Shown here: one piece after another, positions 24,854 through 33,940 of the stretch
Layout: every line of letters begins with the position of its first letter
How positions within the stretch are numbered: position 1 is the stretch's first letter
Assembly (NCBI GenBank): GCA_021155195.1
Contig: JAJNPV010000050.1
Location: forward strand, 186,001-250,000
DNA: 64,000 bases
Direction of reading: 5' to 3'
From: Ohtaekwangia sp.
Lineage (GTDB): Bacteria; Bacteroidota; Bacteroidia; Cytophagales; Cyclobacteriaceae
Translations under genes and position numbers: made by a program
The notes under the pieces: generated by a model
The model's input: the letters and a program-made list of their open reading frames with translations, nothing else
Databases searched by the model: none
What the model was told of the DNA's origin: nothing

Positions 24854-26073
24854 AGTCAGAATTAATCCCACATCTTTTCAGAACTGAGTTTAGAAAAATA
24901 ACGGCAGTGCTCTGCAAGCACTTGGGGATTGAGCATTTGGAAACCGCTGAAGATATTGTGAGCGACACATTCTTACTAGCGGTAGAAACCTGGAGCTATA
25001 AAGGTGTGCCTGAAAATCCCGCAGCCTGGCTTTATACGGTAGCAAAAAACAAAGCCAAAAATTATCTTCAACGAAACACGCTCTTCCATCAAAAAATTGC
25101 GCAAAAAATAAAATCAACTACATCAAGCATTCAGGAAGCAGAGATTGACTTGTCTGAACAAAATATTACAGACAGTCAATTGCAAATGTTGTTTGCGCTT
25201 TGCCATCCATCCCTTTCTGCGGAAGCTCAGATAGGATTGTCGCTTCGTTTACTTTGCGGATTCGGAATTGATGAAATTGCAGATGCTTTTTTAACGAATA
25301 AAGAAACAATCAACAAAAGATTGTTCAGAGCCAAAGAAAAACTTCGAGAGGAAAAAGTACCCATTGAATTTCCCGCTCAAGCGGAGATAAACAATCGGCT
25401 GGAAACAGTTTTAACAACCTTGTACTTACTGTTTAGCGAAGGATATTATTCCGAATGCAATGATCGCGTTTTGCGAAAAGATTTATGTCTGGAGGCAATG
25501 CGATTGACTCATCTACTCATAGAAAACGAGCAAACTAATAAACCGCAGGTAAATGCGCTGATTTCGTTAATGTGTTTTCATGCTTCACGGTTTGAAGCCC
25601 GAAAAAATGAGCAAGGTGAATTAGTTTTATACCAAGATCAGAACGAATCATTGTGGAATCAGGAGTTAATTACAAAAGGCGTTTACTTTTTTAAACAGGC
25701 ATCGCAAGGAAATAAACTTTCAAAATATCATTTGGAAGCAGGCATTGCCTATTGGCACACTAACAAAGAAGACACAAAAGAGAAATGGGAAAACATTCTT
25801 CAGTTGTACAATAAGTTACTCCAATTGGAATACTCACCCATTGCCGCCCTTAACCGAACCTTTGCGCTTTCAAAAGTAAAAGGGAATCATGTCGCGATTG
25901 CTGAAGCAGAGAAATTACAATTAACTACGAATCATTTTTATTTTACCCTGTTGGGCGAGCTATACTCAACCCATGACAAGGCTCACGCTAAGATGAACTT
26001 TAACAAAGCATTAGGGCTCGCCAAAACCACCTCCGATAAACAAACCATTCAAACTAAAATTGATTCTTTATAA
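24850..26073 (+). CDS. ECF42-type RNA polymerase sigma factor with C-terminal helical extension
   Basis: 407 aa, about twice the size of a minimal ECF factor. Sigma region 2 lies at about residues 10-75 (AEDIVSDTFLLAVETW, PAAWLYTVAKNKAKNYL) and region 4 at about 115-165 (GLSLRLLCGFGIDEIADAFL, NKRLFRAKEKLRE). The rest is an all-helical extension with a DUF6596-like part (LYLLFSEGYYSE) and TPR-like repeats towards the end (PIAALNRTFALSKVKG). This architecture plus the neighbouring DGPF gene defines ECF42. Such factors lack an anti-sigma factor, and the extension is needed for activity. The signal is unknown; homologues are linked to stress and antibiotic responses. Confidence 0.9.
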   Translation: MKSELIPHLFRTEFRKITAVLCKHLGIEHLETAEDIVSDTFLLAVETWSYKGVPENPAAWLYTVAKNKAKNYLQRNTLFHQKIAQKIKSTTSSIQEAEIDLSEQNITDSQLQMLFALCHPSLSAEAQIGLSLRLLCGFGIDEIADAFLTNKETINKRLFRAKEKLREEKVPIEFPAQAEINNRLETVLTTLYLLFSEGYYSECNDRVLRKDLCLEAMRLTHLLIENEQTNKPQVNALISLMCFHASRFEARKNEQGELVLYQDQNESLWNQELITKGVYFFKQASQGNKLSKYHLEAGIAYWHTNKEDTKEKWENILQLYNKLLQLEYSPIAALNRTFALSKVKGNHVAIAEAEKLQLTTNHFYFTLLGELYSTHDKAHAKMNFNKALGLAKTTSDKQTIQTKIDSL

Positions 26074-26137
26074 AAAGATCATGTAGGAAGTAAGGGCAAC
26101 ATCCAGTATTTTCAATTTCTTAAATACCTATCCTGTC

Positions 26138-27415
26138 ATGACTACCTTCCGAAAAATCAGTTTCCTATCTGTTGCATTAACGCTTTTGCTCACCGTTGCT
26201 CTGGTTGGGCAAAACCTTCCAACCGCAAAACCCGAAGACATTGGGTTTTCCAGTAAACGACTAGAGCGCATCGATGAAATTTTTAGTGGTTTTGTAAAAG
26301 ACAATAAATTGGCTGGCAGCACAATCCTGATTGCGCGTAAGGGAAAAGTCGGCTACTTCAAATCCTTTGGCTTTCGCGATGTTGATACCAAGTCGGCAAT
26401 GAAGAATGATGCGATTTTTAGAATTGCCTCGCAATCCAAAGCAATCATTAGTGTTGGGGCGATGATTCTTCAGGAAGAAGGAAAGCTCTTAATTCAAGAA
26501 CCAGTTAGTAAATACCTTCCTGAATTTAAAGAAACAAAGGTAGCCCAGAAAAAAGCCGAAGGTGGTTATGAAGTTGTAATAGCAAAACGACAAATCACAG
26601 TGCGCGATTTGCTAACTCATACCTCAGGCTTTAGTTATGGGTATGGATTGGCAAGTCAGGAATGGATCAAAGCCGGCATTCAAGGTTGGTACTTTGCCGA
26701 TCGTGATGAACCTATTGGTGAAACCATAAAACGAATTGCTGCATTACCAAGCGATGCTCAGCCGGGTGTTGAATGGGTGTACGGATACTCAACAGACATT
26801 TTAGGAGCAGTAATTGAAAAAGCTTCGGGAATGCCGCTCGATCAATTTTTGATGACACGCATTTTTGATCCGCTTGGAATGAATGACACGCATTTTTATT
26901 TGCCTAAAAATAAAGTAGACAGGCTTACTACAGTTTATTCTCCAAAAGAAGGGAAGCCATTAGAAGCTGCCCCTACTGCAGGAACTATGGATAGTCAGGG
27001 TGCATATGTAAATGGGCCACGAAAAAGTTTTTCAGGTGGAGCGGGTTTACTTTCTACCGCTACTGACTATTATCTTTTTTTACAGATGATGGCGAATAAA
27101 GGTGAGTTGAATGGCAAACGGATACTCGCCCCAAACACAGTCGATTTAATGACGATCAATCATTTAAGTGATGACATCAGTTTTCGTCCTGGTCAGGGAT
27201 TTGGTCTTGGCTTTAGTGTAGCGATGGATAAAGGCCAGCGCGGACTTCCTGGTTCGGTAGGCGAATATGGTTGGGGCGGTGCATATGGCTCTACGTATTG
27301 GGTTGATCCAAAAGAAGAATTGGTGGTAGTTTATTTCACACAAGTAAGGCCTTCCTCCATTGCCAATGATCAAGCCATGTTAAGAGCGCTTATTTATCAG
27401 GCATTAATTGATTAA
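26138..27415 (+). CDS. Exported serine hydrolase, class C beta-lactamase/esterase family
   Basis: 425 aa with a signal peptide (MTTFRKISFLSVALTLLLTV, cleavage near VGQN). The penicillin-binding fold is shown by the active-site SxxK in IASQSKAI (Ser98, Lys101), the YxS/N element WVYGYSTDI and the GYGWGGAYGS region in place of the KTG box. RDLLTHTSGFSYGYG and GLGFSVA-type motifs are typical of the EstB/AmpC-like 'serine hydrolase' group. Most members are esterases or D-amino-acid peptidases rather than beta-lactamases. It lies 64 bp after the sigma factor gene and may be in its transcript. Confidence 0.88.
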   Translation: MTTFRKISFLSVALTLLLTVALVGQNLPTAKPEDIGFSSKRLERIDEIFSGFVKDNKLAGSTILIARKGKVGYFKSFGFRDVDTKSAMKNDAIFRIASQSKAIISVGAMILQEEGKLLIQEPVSKYLPEFKETKVAQKKAEGGYEVVIAKRQITVRDLLTHTSGFSYGYGLASQEWIKAGIQGWYFADRDEPIGETIKRIAALPSDAQPGVEWVYGYSTDILGAVIEKASGMPLDQFLMTRIFDPLGMNDTHFYLPKNKVDRLTTVYSPKEGKPLEAAPTAGTMDSQGAYVNGPRKSFSGGAGLLSTATDYYLFLQMMANKGELNGKRILAPNTVDLMTINHLSDDISFRPGQGFGLGFSVAMDKGQRGLPGSVGEYGWGGAYGSTYWVDPKEELVVVYFTQVRPSSIANDQAMLRALIYQALID

Positions 27416-27430
27416 AAAATCAAGAATTTT

Positions 27431-27513
27431 GCCACGAAGTCACAAAGACACCAAGATATTAAATGGTTCATTTTCGAGAATCAATTTTCATTGTGCCTTG
27501 GTGGATTAGTGGC
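27431..27513. repeat. Imperfect inverted repeat of gccacgaag...cacaaag type
   Basis: GCCACGAAGTCACAAAGACA (from 27431) pairs imperfectly with a complementary arm ending in ggtggattagtggc at 27513, about 17 of 23 positions, with a 35-nt centre. It lies between two convergent genes. A related half-copy occurs at 40917-40942. Similar sequence is a known dispersed intergenic repeat in Bacteroidota and other environmental genomes. Confidence 0.5.
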
Positions 27514-27543
27514 TAGATTTCTTGAAATCAGTGGCTAAAAAGA

Positions 27544-28878
27544 CTAATCTTCCCTCAAGCGTTGAATGCAATTATCCAGCGATCGATAATGATGATAAAC
27601 ACTTTTCCAGATTTGTCCTTTTAAGGCTGTCTTCATTTCTGGTTGTTTATCGATGCCACCCGCGTACCAATCACCATGCTCATGGTCGATTAAATATTTA
27701 TCCGTGTAGTCCCACAAGGTTTCGAACTTCTTGTAATATTGATGCTCATCTTCCGGAAATAAATCTGCCATTAACAACAAAGCATTTAATCCTTCCGCTT
27801 GTGCCCACCAGTTTTTAGTATCATGGGTGATGGTAATGCCAGAGGTTCCTTTGAAATAATAGCCTTCGTCATAAAAACCACCCACCGAGTTATCCCATCC
27901 ATTATTGAGCGCATGATCGACCATCTTCTTTGCAATCCGCAATGTGGTGGTGTCATTATGGATGCCTAGTACGTGCGATGCTTCTAACATCAGGTAGGCA
28001 GTTTCAACATCGTGGCCAAACGAAACATGATCCAGGTAGTGATGCTTTTCAATGACAACCTGCGATGAATCAACAAATGTTACCGGCTTCCAATCGGGGT
28101 AAAGAAACAAAGTTAAATTTCCTTTGGGCGTTACAATCGTATCGCGAATAAGCAAGAGCATCTCGTGTAACCGCTCGCGCAGCAATTCATCAGGCCAAAC
28201 CTGATATAACTCTGTAAACGCTTCGAGCAAATGAATCGAACTGTTTTGATCTTTATACCCGGTGTCGGCAGTAGATGGCGTATCAGCTTGGCGCTTGATG
28301 GGCGTACCATTTCGTTGCAGATGTTGAAAGTAGCCCTTAAGATTTGGATCATGACTTCCTTTTTCCAACCACATAAATGTCTCTTTCGCGAGTGCCAATG
28401 CGCTTGTATCCATTGATGCTGAGTAATAAGCCGCAAGCGCATAAATCCCAAAAGCATTTCCATACGCAGTTTTAGTGGAGTCGCCTTTTACATTTCCCTG
28501 CTTATCCACCAGCGTATAAAACCCGCCATAGGTTTTATCCCACATTTTATTTTTTAAAAACTTAAATCCATGTTTAGCTCCGGTTTTAAAATAATCAACC
28601 TCAGGGTATCTAAGGGAAGCTTTTGCGTTTGTCCAGGTATGGCGAGCCTGAGTAACAATCATTTTGTCTTGAGCACCAGTAGGTTTAAAATCATAAGTCC
28701 AAGTAGAAATAAATCCACCATCAACTGTATCTATAGATTGCGGATACCACTTAGCCATCACCTCAGTAACGAGTGAGTGCTCCATGGCAGTTGCAATATT
28801 TTCTCTGCTGGATGGAGTTTCGTTCTTACACGAAAGAAGAAAAGCAAATGCGGTAAATGTGAGTAGGTAGTTTCTCAT
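27544..28878 (-). CDS. AGE-family epimerase/isomerase lipoprotein
   Basis: 444 aa. The N-terminus MRNYLLTFTAFAFLLSC carries a lipobox, so the enzyme is exported, unlike the usual cytosolic members. The body is an (alpha/alpha)6 barrel of the N-acylglucosamine 2-epimerase/cellobiose 2-epimerase family. Motifs are QARHTWTNAKAS near 80, GGFYTLVDKQG, QNSSIHLLEAFTELYQV, and the catalytic His region VSFGHDVETAYLMLEASH near 285, with GGFYDEGYY and KNWWAQAEGLNALLLM later. These match cellobiose 2-epimerase-type catalytic histidines. It would interconvert glucosyl and mannosyl ends of oligosaccharides. It overlaps no neighbour; the PhyH gene is 9 bp upstream. Confidence 0.88.
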   Translation of the reverse strand: MRNYLLTFTAFAFLLSCKNETPSSRENIATAMEHSLVTEVMAKWYPQSIDTVDGGFISTWTYDFKPTGAQDKMIVTQARHTWTNAKASLRYPEVDYFKTGAKHGFKFLKNKMWDKTYGGFYTLVDKQGNVKGDSTKTAYGNAFGIYALAAYYSASMDTSALALAKETFMWLEKGSHDPNLKGYFQHLQRNGTPIKRQADTPSTADTGYKDQNSSIHLLEAFTELYQVWPDELLRERLHEMLLLIRDTIVTPKGNLTLFLYPDWKPVTFVDSSQVVIEKHHYLDHVSFGHDVETAYLMLEASHVLGIHNDTTTLRIAKKMVDHALNNGWDNSVGGFYDEGYYFKGTSGITITHDTKNWWAQAEGLNALLLMADLFPEDEHQYYKKFETLWDYTDKYLIDHEHGDWYAGGIDKQPEMKTALKGQIWKSVYHHYRSLDNCIQRLRED

Positions 28879-28887
28879 TACAAATAT

Positions 28888-29685
28888 TTATAAAACAGGA
28901 TTCAATCGTGAGGCCGCTAAGGTACCATTGGCAAGACCGAGTAACCAACGTTGCCGATCTTTCTCTTGCCATTCATTGATTGGAGGGGCTACTTCAGTGC
29001 CATCAGCAAAATAAATGATGGTCATTACCTCGCGCATGATGGACGATGAGTTTCCGGGTGCTTTATGAAGTGTAAGGCCTGCATGAAAAGTTGCATCGCC
29101 TGCATTCATCTGCGAAGGCATAAATACCGGATACTTTTTTTGCGCTACATGTTCGTCTAATGCTTTTTCCGATTCATCGGAGATCTCCAGATTTTTTACC
29201 AATCCATCTTTGTGCGAACCTCCGGCAAACGTAAGCATACCCATACCGGGAGTGATATCGATTAAAGGCATCCACATGGTAATCGTATTTTTTGTATTGA
29301 GTGGCCAATAGTATTGATCCTGATGCCAGGGAGTAAAGCCACCACCCGCTTCTTTGAAAAGGGCCTGATCGTGATACAATCTTACTTTTTCAACTCCCAT
29401 AAGTTGTGCAGCCACAGAAGCAAATTTTTTATCGAGTGTAAATTCCTTTACCTGCTCATCCTCTTCCCACAAATTCATAGTCTGCAAAAAAGCTTTCCCA
29501 TAGGTATCACGGTCTTCCATCTTGCGCACTTCAGGATTTAATTTTTTCACGGCATCCAAAATCAGCGGACGGTAATGAGTAATTTCATCGGCTGTAGCCA
29601 GATTCTTAATCAAGGCATAGCCATTTTGCTGATAGGCATGCGTTGTTTCCTTATCAAGGATAACCTTTTGTTGAAGGGATTGCAT
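28888..29685 (-). CDS. Phytanoyl-CoA dioxygenase (PhyH)-family oxygenase
   Basis: 265 aa, standard length, no signal peptide. The Fe(II) triad of the double-stranded beta-helix is visible: WHQD (His121, Asp123) and LHKAPGN (His207), with Arg218 (IMREV) for 2-oxoglutarate. These non-haem oxygenases hydroxylate small molecules. The bacterial clade is diverse and the substrate is not evident. It is 9 bp upstream of the AGE-family gene on the same strand and probably in one operon with it, which hints at carbohydrate-linked rather than lipid metabolism. Its start ATG at 29685 is followed by a coherent N-terminal helix (HAYQQNGYALIKNL) typical of PhyH. Confidence 0.88.
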   Translation of the reverse strand: MQSLQQKVILDKETTHAYQQNGYALIKNLATADEITHYRPLILDAVKKLNPEVRKMEDRDTYGKAFLQTMNLWEEDEQVKEFTLDKKFASVAAQLMGVEKVRLYHDQALFKEAGGGFTPWHQDQYYWPLNTKNTITMWMPLIDITPGMGMLTFAGGSHKDGLVKNLEISDESEKALDEHVAQKKYPVFMPSQMNAGDATFHAGLTLHKAPGNSSSIMREVMTIIYFADGTEVAPPINEWQEKDRQRWLLGLANGTLAASRLNPVL

Positions 29686-29809
29686 GGCAAGTTTGTTTAA
29701 GGTCGAGAAAATGAAAGTAGTAAGTTATACGAATTTACGCAATGCCAATTGAGTTTAAATTCATTGCATTTCGGTGAAATCATTACCTTTAGCATGTTAA
29801 AAAAAAGAT

Positions 29810-31630
29810 ATGAAAAGACGGGATGCAGGGAAAGATTGGAAGCAGTTGAGGTTCGAAAGATTATTTTTTATTGCAGTTGCTATCCTATTGATCTATGGTT
29901 GTAAGGAACCTGATGAGGTAATTGATCCTACAATTTTAAATACTTCAAGTGAAGTTAGGTCATTTTTTGAAAAGATGGATGATGATAATGTTTTGCTTGT
30001 TAGTCATACCCTGATTGGAAATATTTATAAAATAGCTTTAGAGAATGACGATACTGTTAAGATAGCTGCCTCTATTATAAATAGTTTTGAAGAAGATCTT
30101 CCTGCATGGTCTACCTTCATAAAATTTTCCGATGGATCAACTGCTGAGATACCTACGTTGGGTTCCGAATTTATTATTCCCCCTGACAGCATAATCTTAA
30201 ATCCATCTGGTTACTCCCCCCTAGCAGTCTTGTTAAAATTTACACCAAAGGTAAAGGGTAAGTTTTCATTTAAGGTGATTGGAAAAAATGGAGCCTTATC
30301 TGATTTAAGTCATAACCCTTCTTACTATGGTAAAGTACATCGAATAAAAATTTTTGGCTTATACGGAAATTTTGAAAATTCAATCGAGCTGAAGTTCACC
30401 AGCAAAGCAGGGAAAGAACGAGTCAAAAAAATATTAAGAGTTACTACCGATGAATTGGCGAGCAACCTTCCTGAGATTATTGTTGATGTTGCTAACCGAA
30501 GCAACATGGAAGACGGACTAACTCTGGTTAGTTATCGCGGTCCTGTAAGTCCAAATATGCCTTTTATTATGGATTCGTTTGGCGATATCCGTTGGTATTT
30601 AGATTATCGAACTCACCCTACCTTGAATTTTCTTGCCTACGAAAACGGGATGGAACAACTGCTAAATGGAAATTTTTACTTTGGAGAAGGTAACAATAAT
30701 AAAATTTATGAAATAGATTTTTTTGGTAACGTTTTGAATAGTTGGGGTATGGAAGGATACCCCTTTCATCATAATGTAATTGAAAAACCAAATGGAAACT
30801 TTATAGCCACTGTTTCGAAAGACGGAAGCACTCATCTTAATGGCAAGCCTACCATAAACGACTACATGATTGAAATCAGCCGTACTTCGGGGGCGATTAT
30901 TAATATTTGGGATTTTAAGCTTTCGCTTGATGAAAATAGAACCACCATGCTAAATACGCTTTCCAATCCCAATGTTAACTGGCTTCACGTGAATGGAATT
31001 ATTTACGACCCAAGCGATAACACAATTATTGTTTCTGGTCGCCATCAGGGATTGATGAAAGTAAATTCGGCAAATCAGATAAAATGGATAGTGGGGCCTC
31101 ACACGGGTTGGGGTTTCTCGCGCGAGGGCACTAACCTTAGCGACTTATTGCTAAAGCCTCTTTCGGCCGTCAGTGAGGAAATCACAACTCCAGGTGTTAT
31201 CAATGGAACTGAAAACCATGTAGATTTTGAATGGGCCTGGTATCACCATGCTCCTTTGGTAATGCCAAATGGGAATATTATGGTTTTTGACAATGGCTTT
31301 AATAGAAACTTCAATCTGAATGAAAAATATAGTCGCGCGGTTGAGTTTAAGATTGACGTTGTTAATAAAACCATTAAACAAGTATGGCAATATGGAAAAG
31401 AGCGTGGCTTAGAAACCTATTCGCAAATACTCTCCGATGTTGATTATTTGCCTGGTAAAAACAACATTCTATATTCTCCTGGATGGAGCGTTGATAATGG
31501 CAATGGAAAATTCGGTGGTAAGGTAATTGAAGTTAATTACCTTACCAAAGAGGTTGTCTTCGAGGTTCGGATAATTCCACCGGCTGGCCCACAAGCGTTT
31601 CATCGAGCTGAACGTCTAAAGCTATACTAA
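29810..31630 (+). CDS. Arylsulfotransferase (ASST)-like lipoprotein
   Basis: 606 aa. The N-terminal hydrophobic segment ends in LLIYGC, a lipobox. Residues of about 25-230 are an Ig-like/beta domain with no recognised motif. From about 235 the sequence follows the six-bladed propeller of arylsulfate sulfotransferases: SFGDIRWYLDYR, FHHNVIEKPNGNFI, WLHVNGIIYDPSDNTIIVSGRHQ and YHHAPLVMPNGNIMVFDNG (His479-His480). The His, Arg and His positions used by ASST for catalysis all have candidates. ASST transfers sulfate between phenols without PAPS, and family members with other roles are common in Bacteroidota. It stands alone, so substrates cannot be inferred. A cytochrome-type fragment follows directly. 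Confidence 0.82.
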   Translation: MKRRDAGKDWKQLRFERLFFIAVAILLIYGCKEPDEVIDPTILNTSSEVRSFFEKMDDDNVLLVSHTLIGNIYKIALENDDTVKIAASIINSFEEDLPAWSTFIKFSDGSTAEIPTLGSEFIIPPDSIILNPSGYSPLAVLLKFTPKVKGKFSFKVIGKNGALSDLSHNPSYYGKVHRIKIFGLYGNFENSIELKFTSKAGKERVKKILRVTTDELASNLPEIIVDVANRSNMEDGLTLVSYRGPVSPNMPFIMDSFGDIRWYLDYRTHPTLNFLAYENGMEQLLNGNFYFGEGNNNKIYEIDFFGNVLNSWGMEGYPFHHNVIEKPNGNFIATVSKDGSTHLNGKPTINDYMIEISRTSGAIINIWDFKLSLDENRTTMLNTLSNPNVNWLHVNGIIYDPSDNTIIVSGRHQGLMKVNSANQIKWIVGPHTGWGFSREGTNLSDLLLKPLSAVSEEITTPGVINGTENHVDFEWAWYHHAPLVMPNGNIMVFDNGFNRNFNLNEKYSRAVEFKIDVVNKTIKQVWQYGKERGLETYSQILSDVDYLPGKNNILYSPGWSVDNGNGKFGGKVIEVNYLTKEVVFEVRIIPPAGPQAFHRAERLKLY

Positions 31631-31801
31631 TTGAAATTTAACTGTTGGTTGATATTAAATAATTTTCCAAAGATTAATTCACGCGACCATGTTTTAAAGG
31701 GTGGTAAAGATGGAGTTGTTCTTGTTGCGGGAAGTCCATATGAAAGTGAATTGATTGATCGCATTCAACTTCCACACGAGCATGAAGATCCCGTCTATTA
31801 A
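31631..31801 (+). pseudogene. Remnant of a planctomycete-type cytochrome c domain
   Basis: Reading on in the arylsulfotransferase frame after its stop gives a 56-codon frame without an ATG. Its end, LKGGKDGVVLVAGSPYESEL followed by IDRIQLPHEHEDPVY and a stop, matches the loop found in PSCyt1-type cytochrome c domains (pattern GGxxGxxIxPGxPxxSxLIxRI-LPxxxED-MPP). The CxxCH haem motif and the MPP are absent. It is best seen as the broken remainder of a larger gene. Confidence 0.55.
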
Positions 31802-32254
31802 TTATTTAAATACTAACTGGTGAACGTGGAAAGTTTAGATTCAACTATTGAGATGTTAAGTCCACTACAATAACAACTTGTTTTCTTAAATTGAGTAATC
31901 AATAACCATCAGACCTCCATAAAGTCATTAAATCAAATTACTAAACTGTGGTTGGATCATACGAAAATTACCCATACACGTCTTATCAATTTGCAGAGTT
32001 CAAAAATACTTGCCAAATTTTAATGGCACATAGTTCCGCATCAGGAATTACACTTACAAAACTTAAAAACAATCTATTTGTTTCAGACTTCAGGTACTCC
32101 TGATAATGTTGTGTTGTTAAAAGAAAGATGCCTTGGGCTAATTTTGAGATTGGAATTATAGTTTGCCTGCCTTAGCTATCAATACTATTATTCTAAAAGA
32201 TCTGCTCAACTAGTTTTTATCCTTAATGTAGACGCAATCCGTTATATTTATCCT
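31802..32254. other. Gene-free AT-rich interval
   Basis: No ORF with protein-like composition, no hairpin terminator and no clear promoter were seen. A 26-codon frame near 32023 (MAHSSASGITLTKLKNNLF) is not convincing. The interval may be decayed sequence continuous with the cytochrome remnant before it. Confidence 0.5.
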
Positions 32255-33040
32255 ATGAATTGGCTCCACGGAAAAAGCATAGTCGTGATAGGCGGCACCA
32301 CAGGTATAGGTCTTTCAGCAGCAAAAGCTTTTATACAGGAAGGCGCACGCGTTGTAGTAGTTGGCCGAAGTGAGGTAAGCGTTAAAGAAGCTAATATTGT
32401 ACTTAAAGAAAACGGGATTGCACTTGCAGGTGATGCTTGTGACGAATCAATTGCACAAAACGCAATCAATACCTGCATTAAAAACTTTGGTAGTTTTGAT
32501 GGGCTCTATCATGTTGCCGGTGGTAGTGGCCGAAAACATGGCGATGGCCCCTTGCATAAGCTTACGCTGGATGGATGGAACAAAACACTTGATCTTAATC
32601 TTACTTCGCTTATGCTCTCAAATCGCGCGGCAGCGCAAACATTTTTGAAAAGAAAAACTGCGGGCACCATTCTTAACATGGGCTCGGTATTGGGTTATTC
32701 CCCATCACCAAAACATTTTGTAACGCATGCGTATGCGGCCTCAAAGGCAGCTGTTATAGGATTCACAAAATCGATCGCAGCCTATTATGCTCCCAACAAT
32801 ATCCGGTTCAACGTGCTAGCACCTGCCTTAGTGGAAACCCCCATGGCACAACGTGCAGCGAACGATAAAGAAATTATGTCATTCATAAAAACAAAACAAC
32901 CCTTGGATGACGGACGAATAGGTGAACCAGCAGACTTAGATGGCGCAGCTGTTTTTTTTATGTCTGATCAATCGAAGTTTACAACCGGGCAGGTACTTGC
33001 CGTAGATGGCGGATGGGAAATAAGTGAAGGTCAATATTAA
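32255..33040 (+). CDS. SDR-family oxidoreductase (first gene of a five-gene operon)
   Basis: 261 aa classical short-chain dehydrogenase. The cofactor motif is GGTTGIG (residues 13-19), and the catalytic set is Ser144 (NMGSV), Tyr160 and Lys164 (YAASK). NVLAPALVETPMA and the terminal AVDGGW are standard classical-SDR motifs. ARVVVVGRS after the second strand suggests NADP preference. It probably oxidises or reduces a sugar-derived alcohol or ketone. It begins the operon SDR-ROK-SIS-MetE-like-UlaG-like, with a 3-bp gap to the ROK gene. Confidence 0.9.
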   Translation: MNWLHGKSIVVIGGTTGIGLSAAKAFIQEGARVVVVGRSEVSVKEANIVLKENGIALAGDACDESIAQNAINTCIKNFGSFDGLYHVAGGSGRKHGDGPLHKLTLDGWNKTLDLNLTSLMLSNRAAAQTFLKRKTAGTILNMGSVLGYSPSPKHFVTHAYAASKAAVIGFTKSIAAYYAPNNIRFNVLAPALVETPMAQRAANDKEIMSFIKTKQPLDDGRIGEPADLDGAAVFFMSDQSKFTTGQVLAVDGGWEISEGQY

Positions 33041-33043
33041 TCG

Positions 33044-33940
33044 ATGGAAAAGTTAGCCATTGGCATAGACTTAGGATGTACGCACATCAAAGCTGTTTTA
33101 GTGAAAGCGGATGGCTCAATTCTAAAAGAAATTCGTGAAGACACACAAGAACATAATGACCAACACTGGAAGGGTGAAGTAATCCGGATAATAAATGAAT
33201 TTAAAAATCATTCACAATATAAAATCACCGCGATCGGACTTTCAGCACCCGGACTTGCAAACGCTTCAAACACGTGTATCGAATTTATGCCGGGCCGTTT
33301 GCCGGGATTAGAAAATTTTGATTGGTCAGATTTTTCCGGTGATCGTATTTTTGTTCTCAACGATGCACACGCTGCATTGATGGCCGAAGCACAATTTGGA
33401 TCTGCTAAAAATTTAAAACACGTAATCATGCTAACGCTAGGCACGGGTGTAGGTGGAGGAATTTTAATTAACGGTCAATTGTACCAAGGCATGAATCAAA
33501 TGGCCGGCCATTTAGGGCATGTAACAGTTGATGCCATGGCAATAGATTTGGATGTAACGAATATGCCGGGTAGCTTGGAAGATGCCATTGGCAATCTTTC
33601 AATTAAGCAACGTTCGAATGGAAAATTTGAAACCACCTGGGATTTGGTAAAGGCCTTTGAAGAAGGGGATTCATTTGCAACAGATGTATGGTTAGCCTCT
33701 GTTAGAAAATTAGCGGTCGCTATTGCTTCGTTTGTTAATATTGTTTCTCCCGAGTTAATAATCATTGGAGGTGGTATTTCGAAAGCAAATGATTTATTAT
33801 TGAAGCCCCTTAACGAATACCGCGCTCAATTTGAATGGCGACCGGGCGGGAAAATAACTCCGATGCAACTCGCCCAATTTTCTGATCTTGCTGGAGCGTT
33901 AGGTGCGGCAGGATTTGCACTCTCAAAATCATCAAAATGA
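33044..33940 (+). CDS. ROK-family sugar kinase-like protein lacking the zinc-binding cysteines
   Basis: 298 aa. The phosphate-1 ATP motif is IGIDLGCTHIKAVLV (residues 6-20) and the catalytic Asp is in FVLNDAHAA (Asp107). TLGTGVGGGILING (131-144) is phosphate-2, and GHLGHV (155-160) is the start of the ROK signature. The usual CxCGxxGC zinc motif that should follow is replaced by a Cys-free stretch with NMPGSLEDAIG (173-183). This occurs in some ROK kinases and need not abolish activity. It would phosphorylate a hexose-like sugar. Its last 4 bp overlap the SIS gene (ATGA). Confidence 0.88.
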   Translation: MEKLAIGIDLGCTHIKAVLVKADGSILKEIREDTQEHNDQHWKGEVIRIINEFKNHSQYKITAIGLSAPGLANASNTCIEFMPGRLPGLENFDWSDFSGDRIFVLNDAHAALMAEAQFGSAKNLKHVIMLTLGTGVGGGILINGQLYQGMNQMAGHLGHVTVDAMAIDLDVTNMPGSLEDAIGNLSIKQRSNGKFETTWDLVKAFEEGDSFATDVWLASVRKLAVAIASFVNIVSPELIIIGGGISKANDLLLKPLNEYRAQFEWRPGGKITPMQLAQFSDLAGALGAAGFALSKSSK

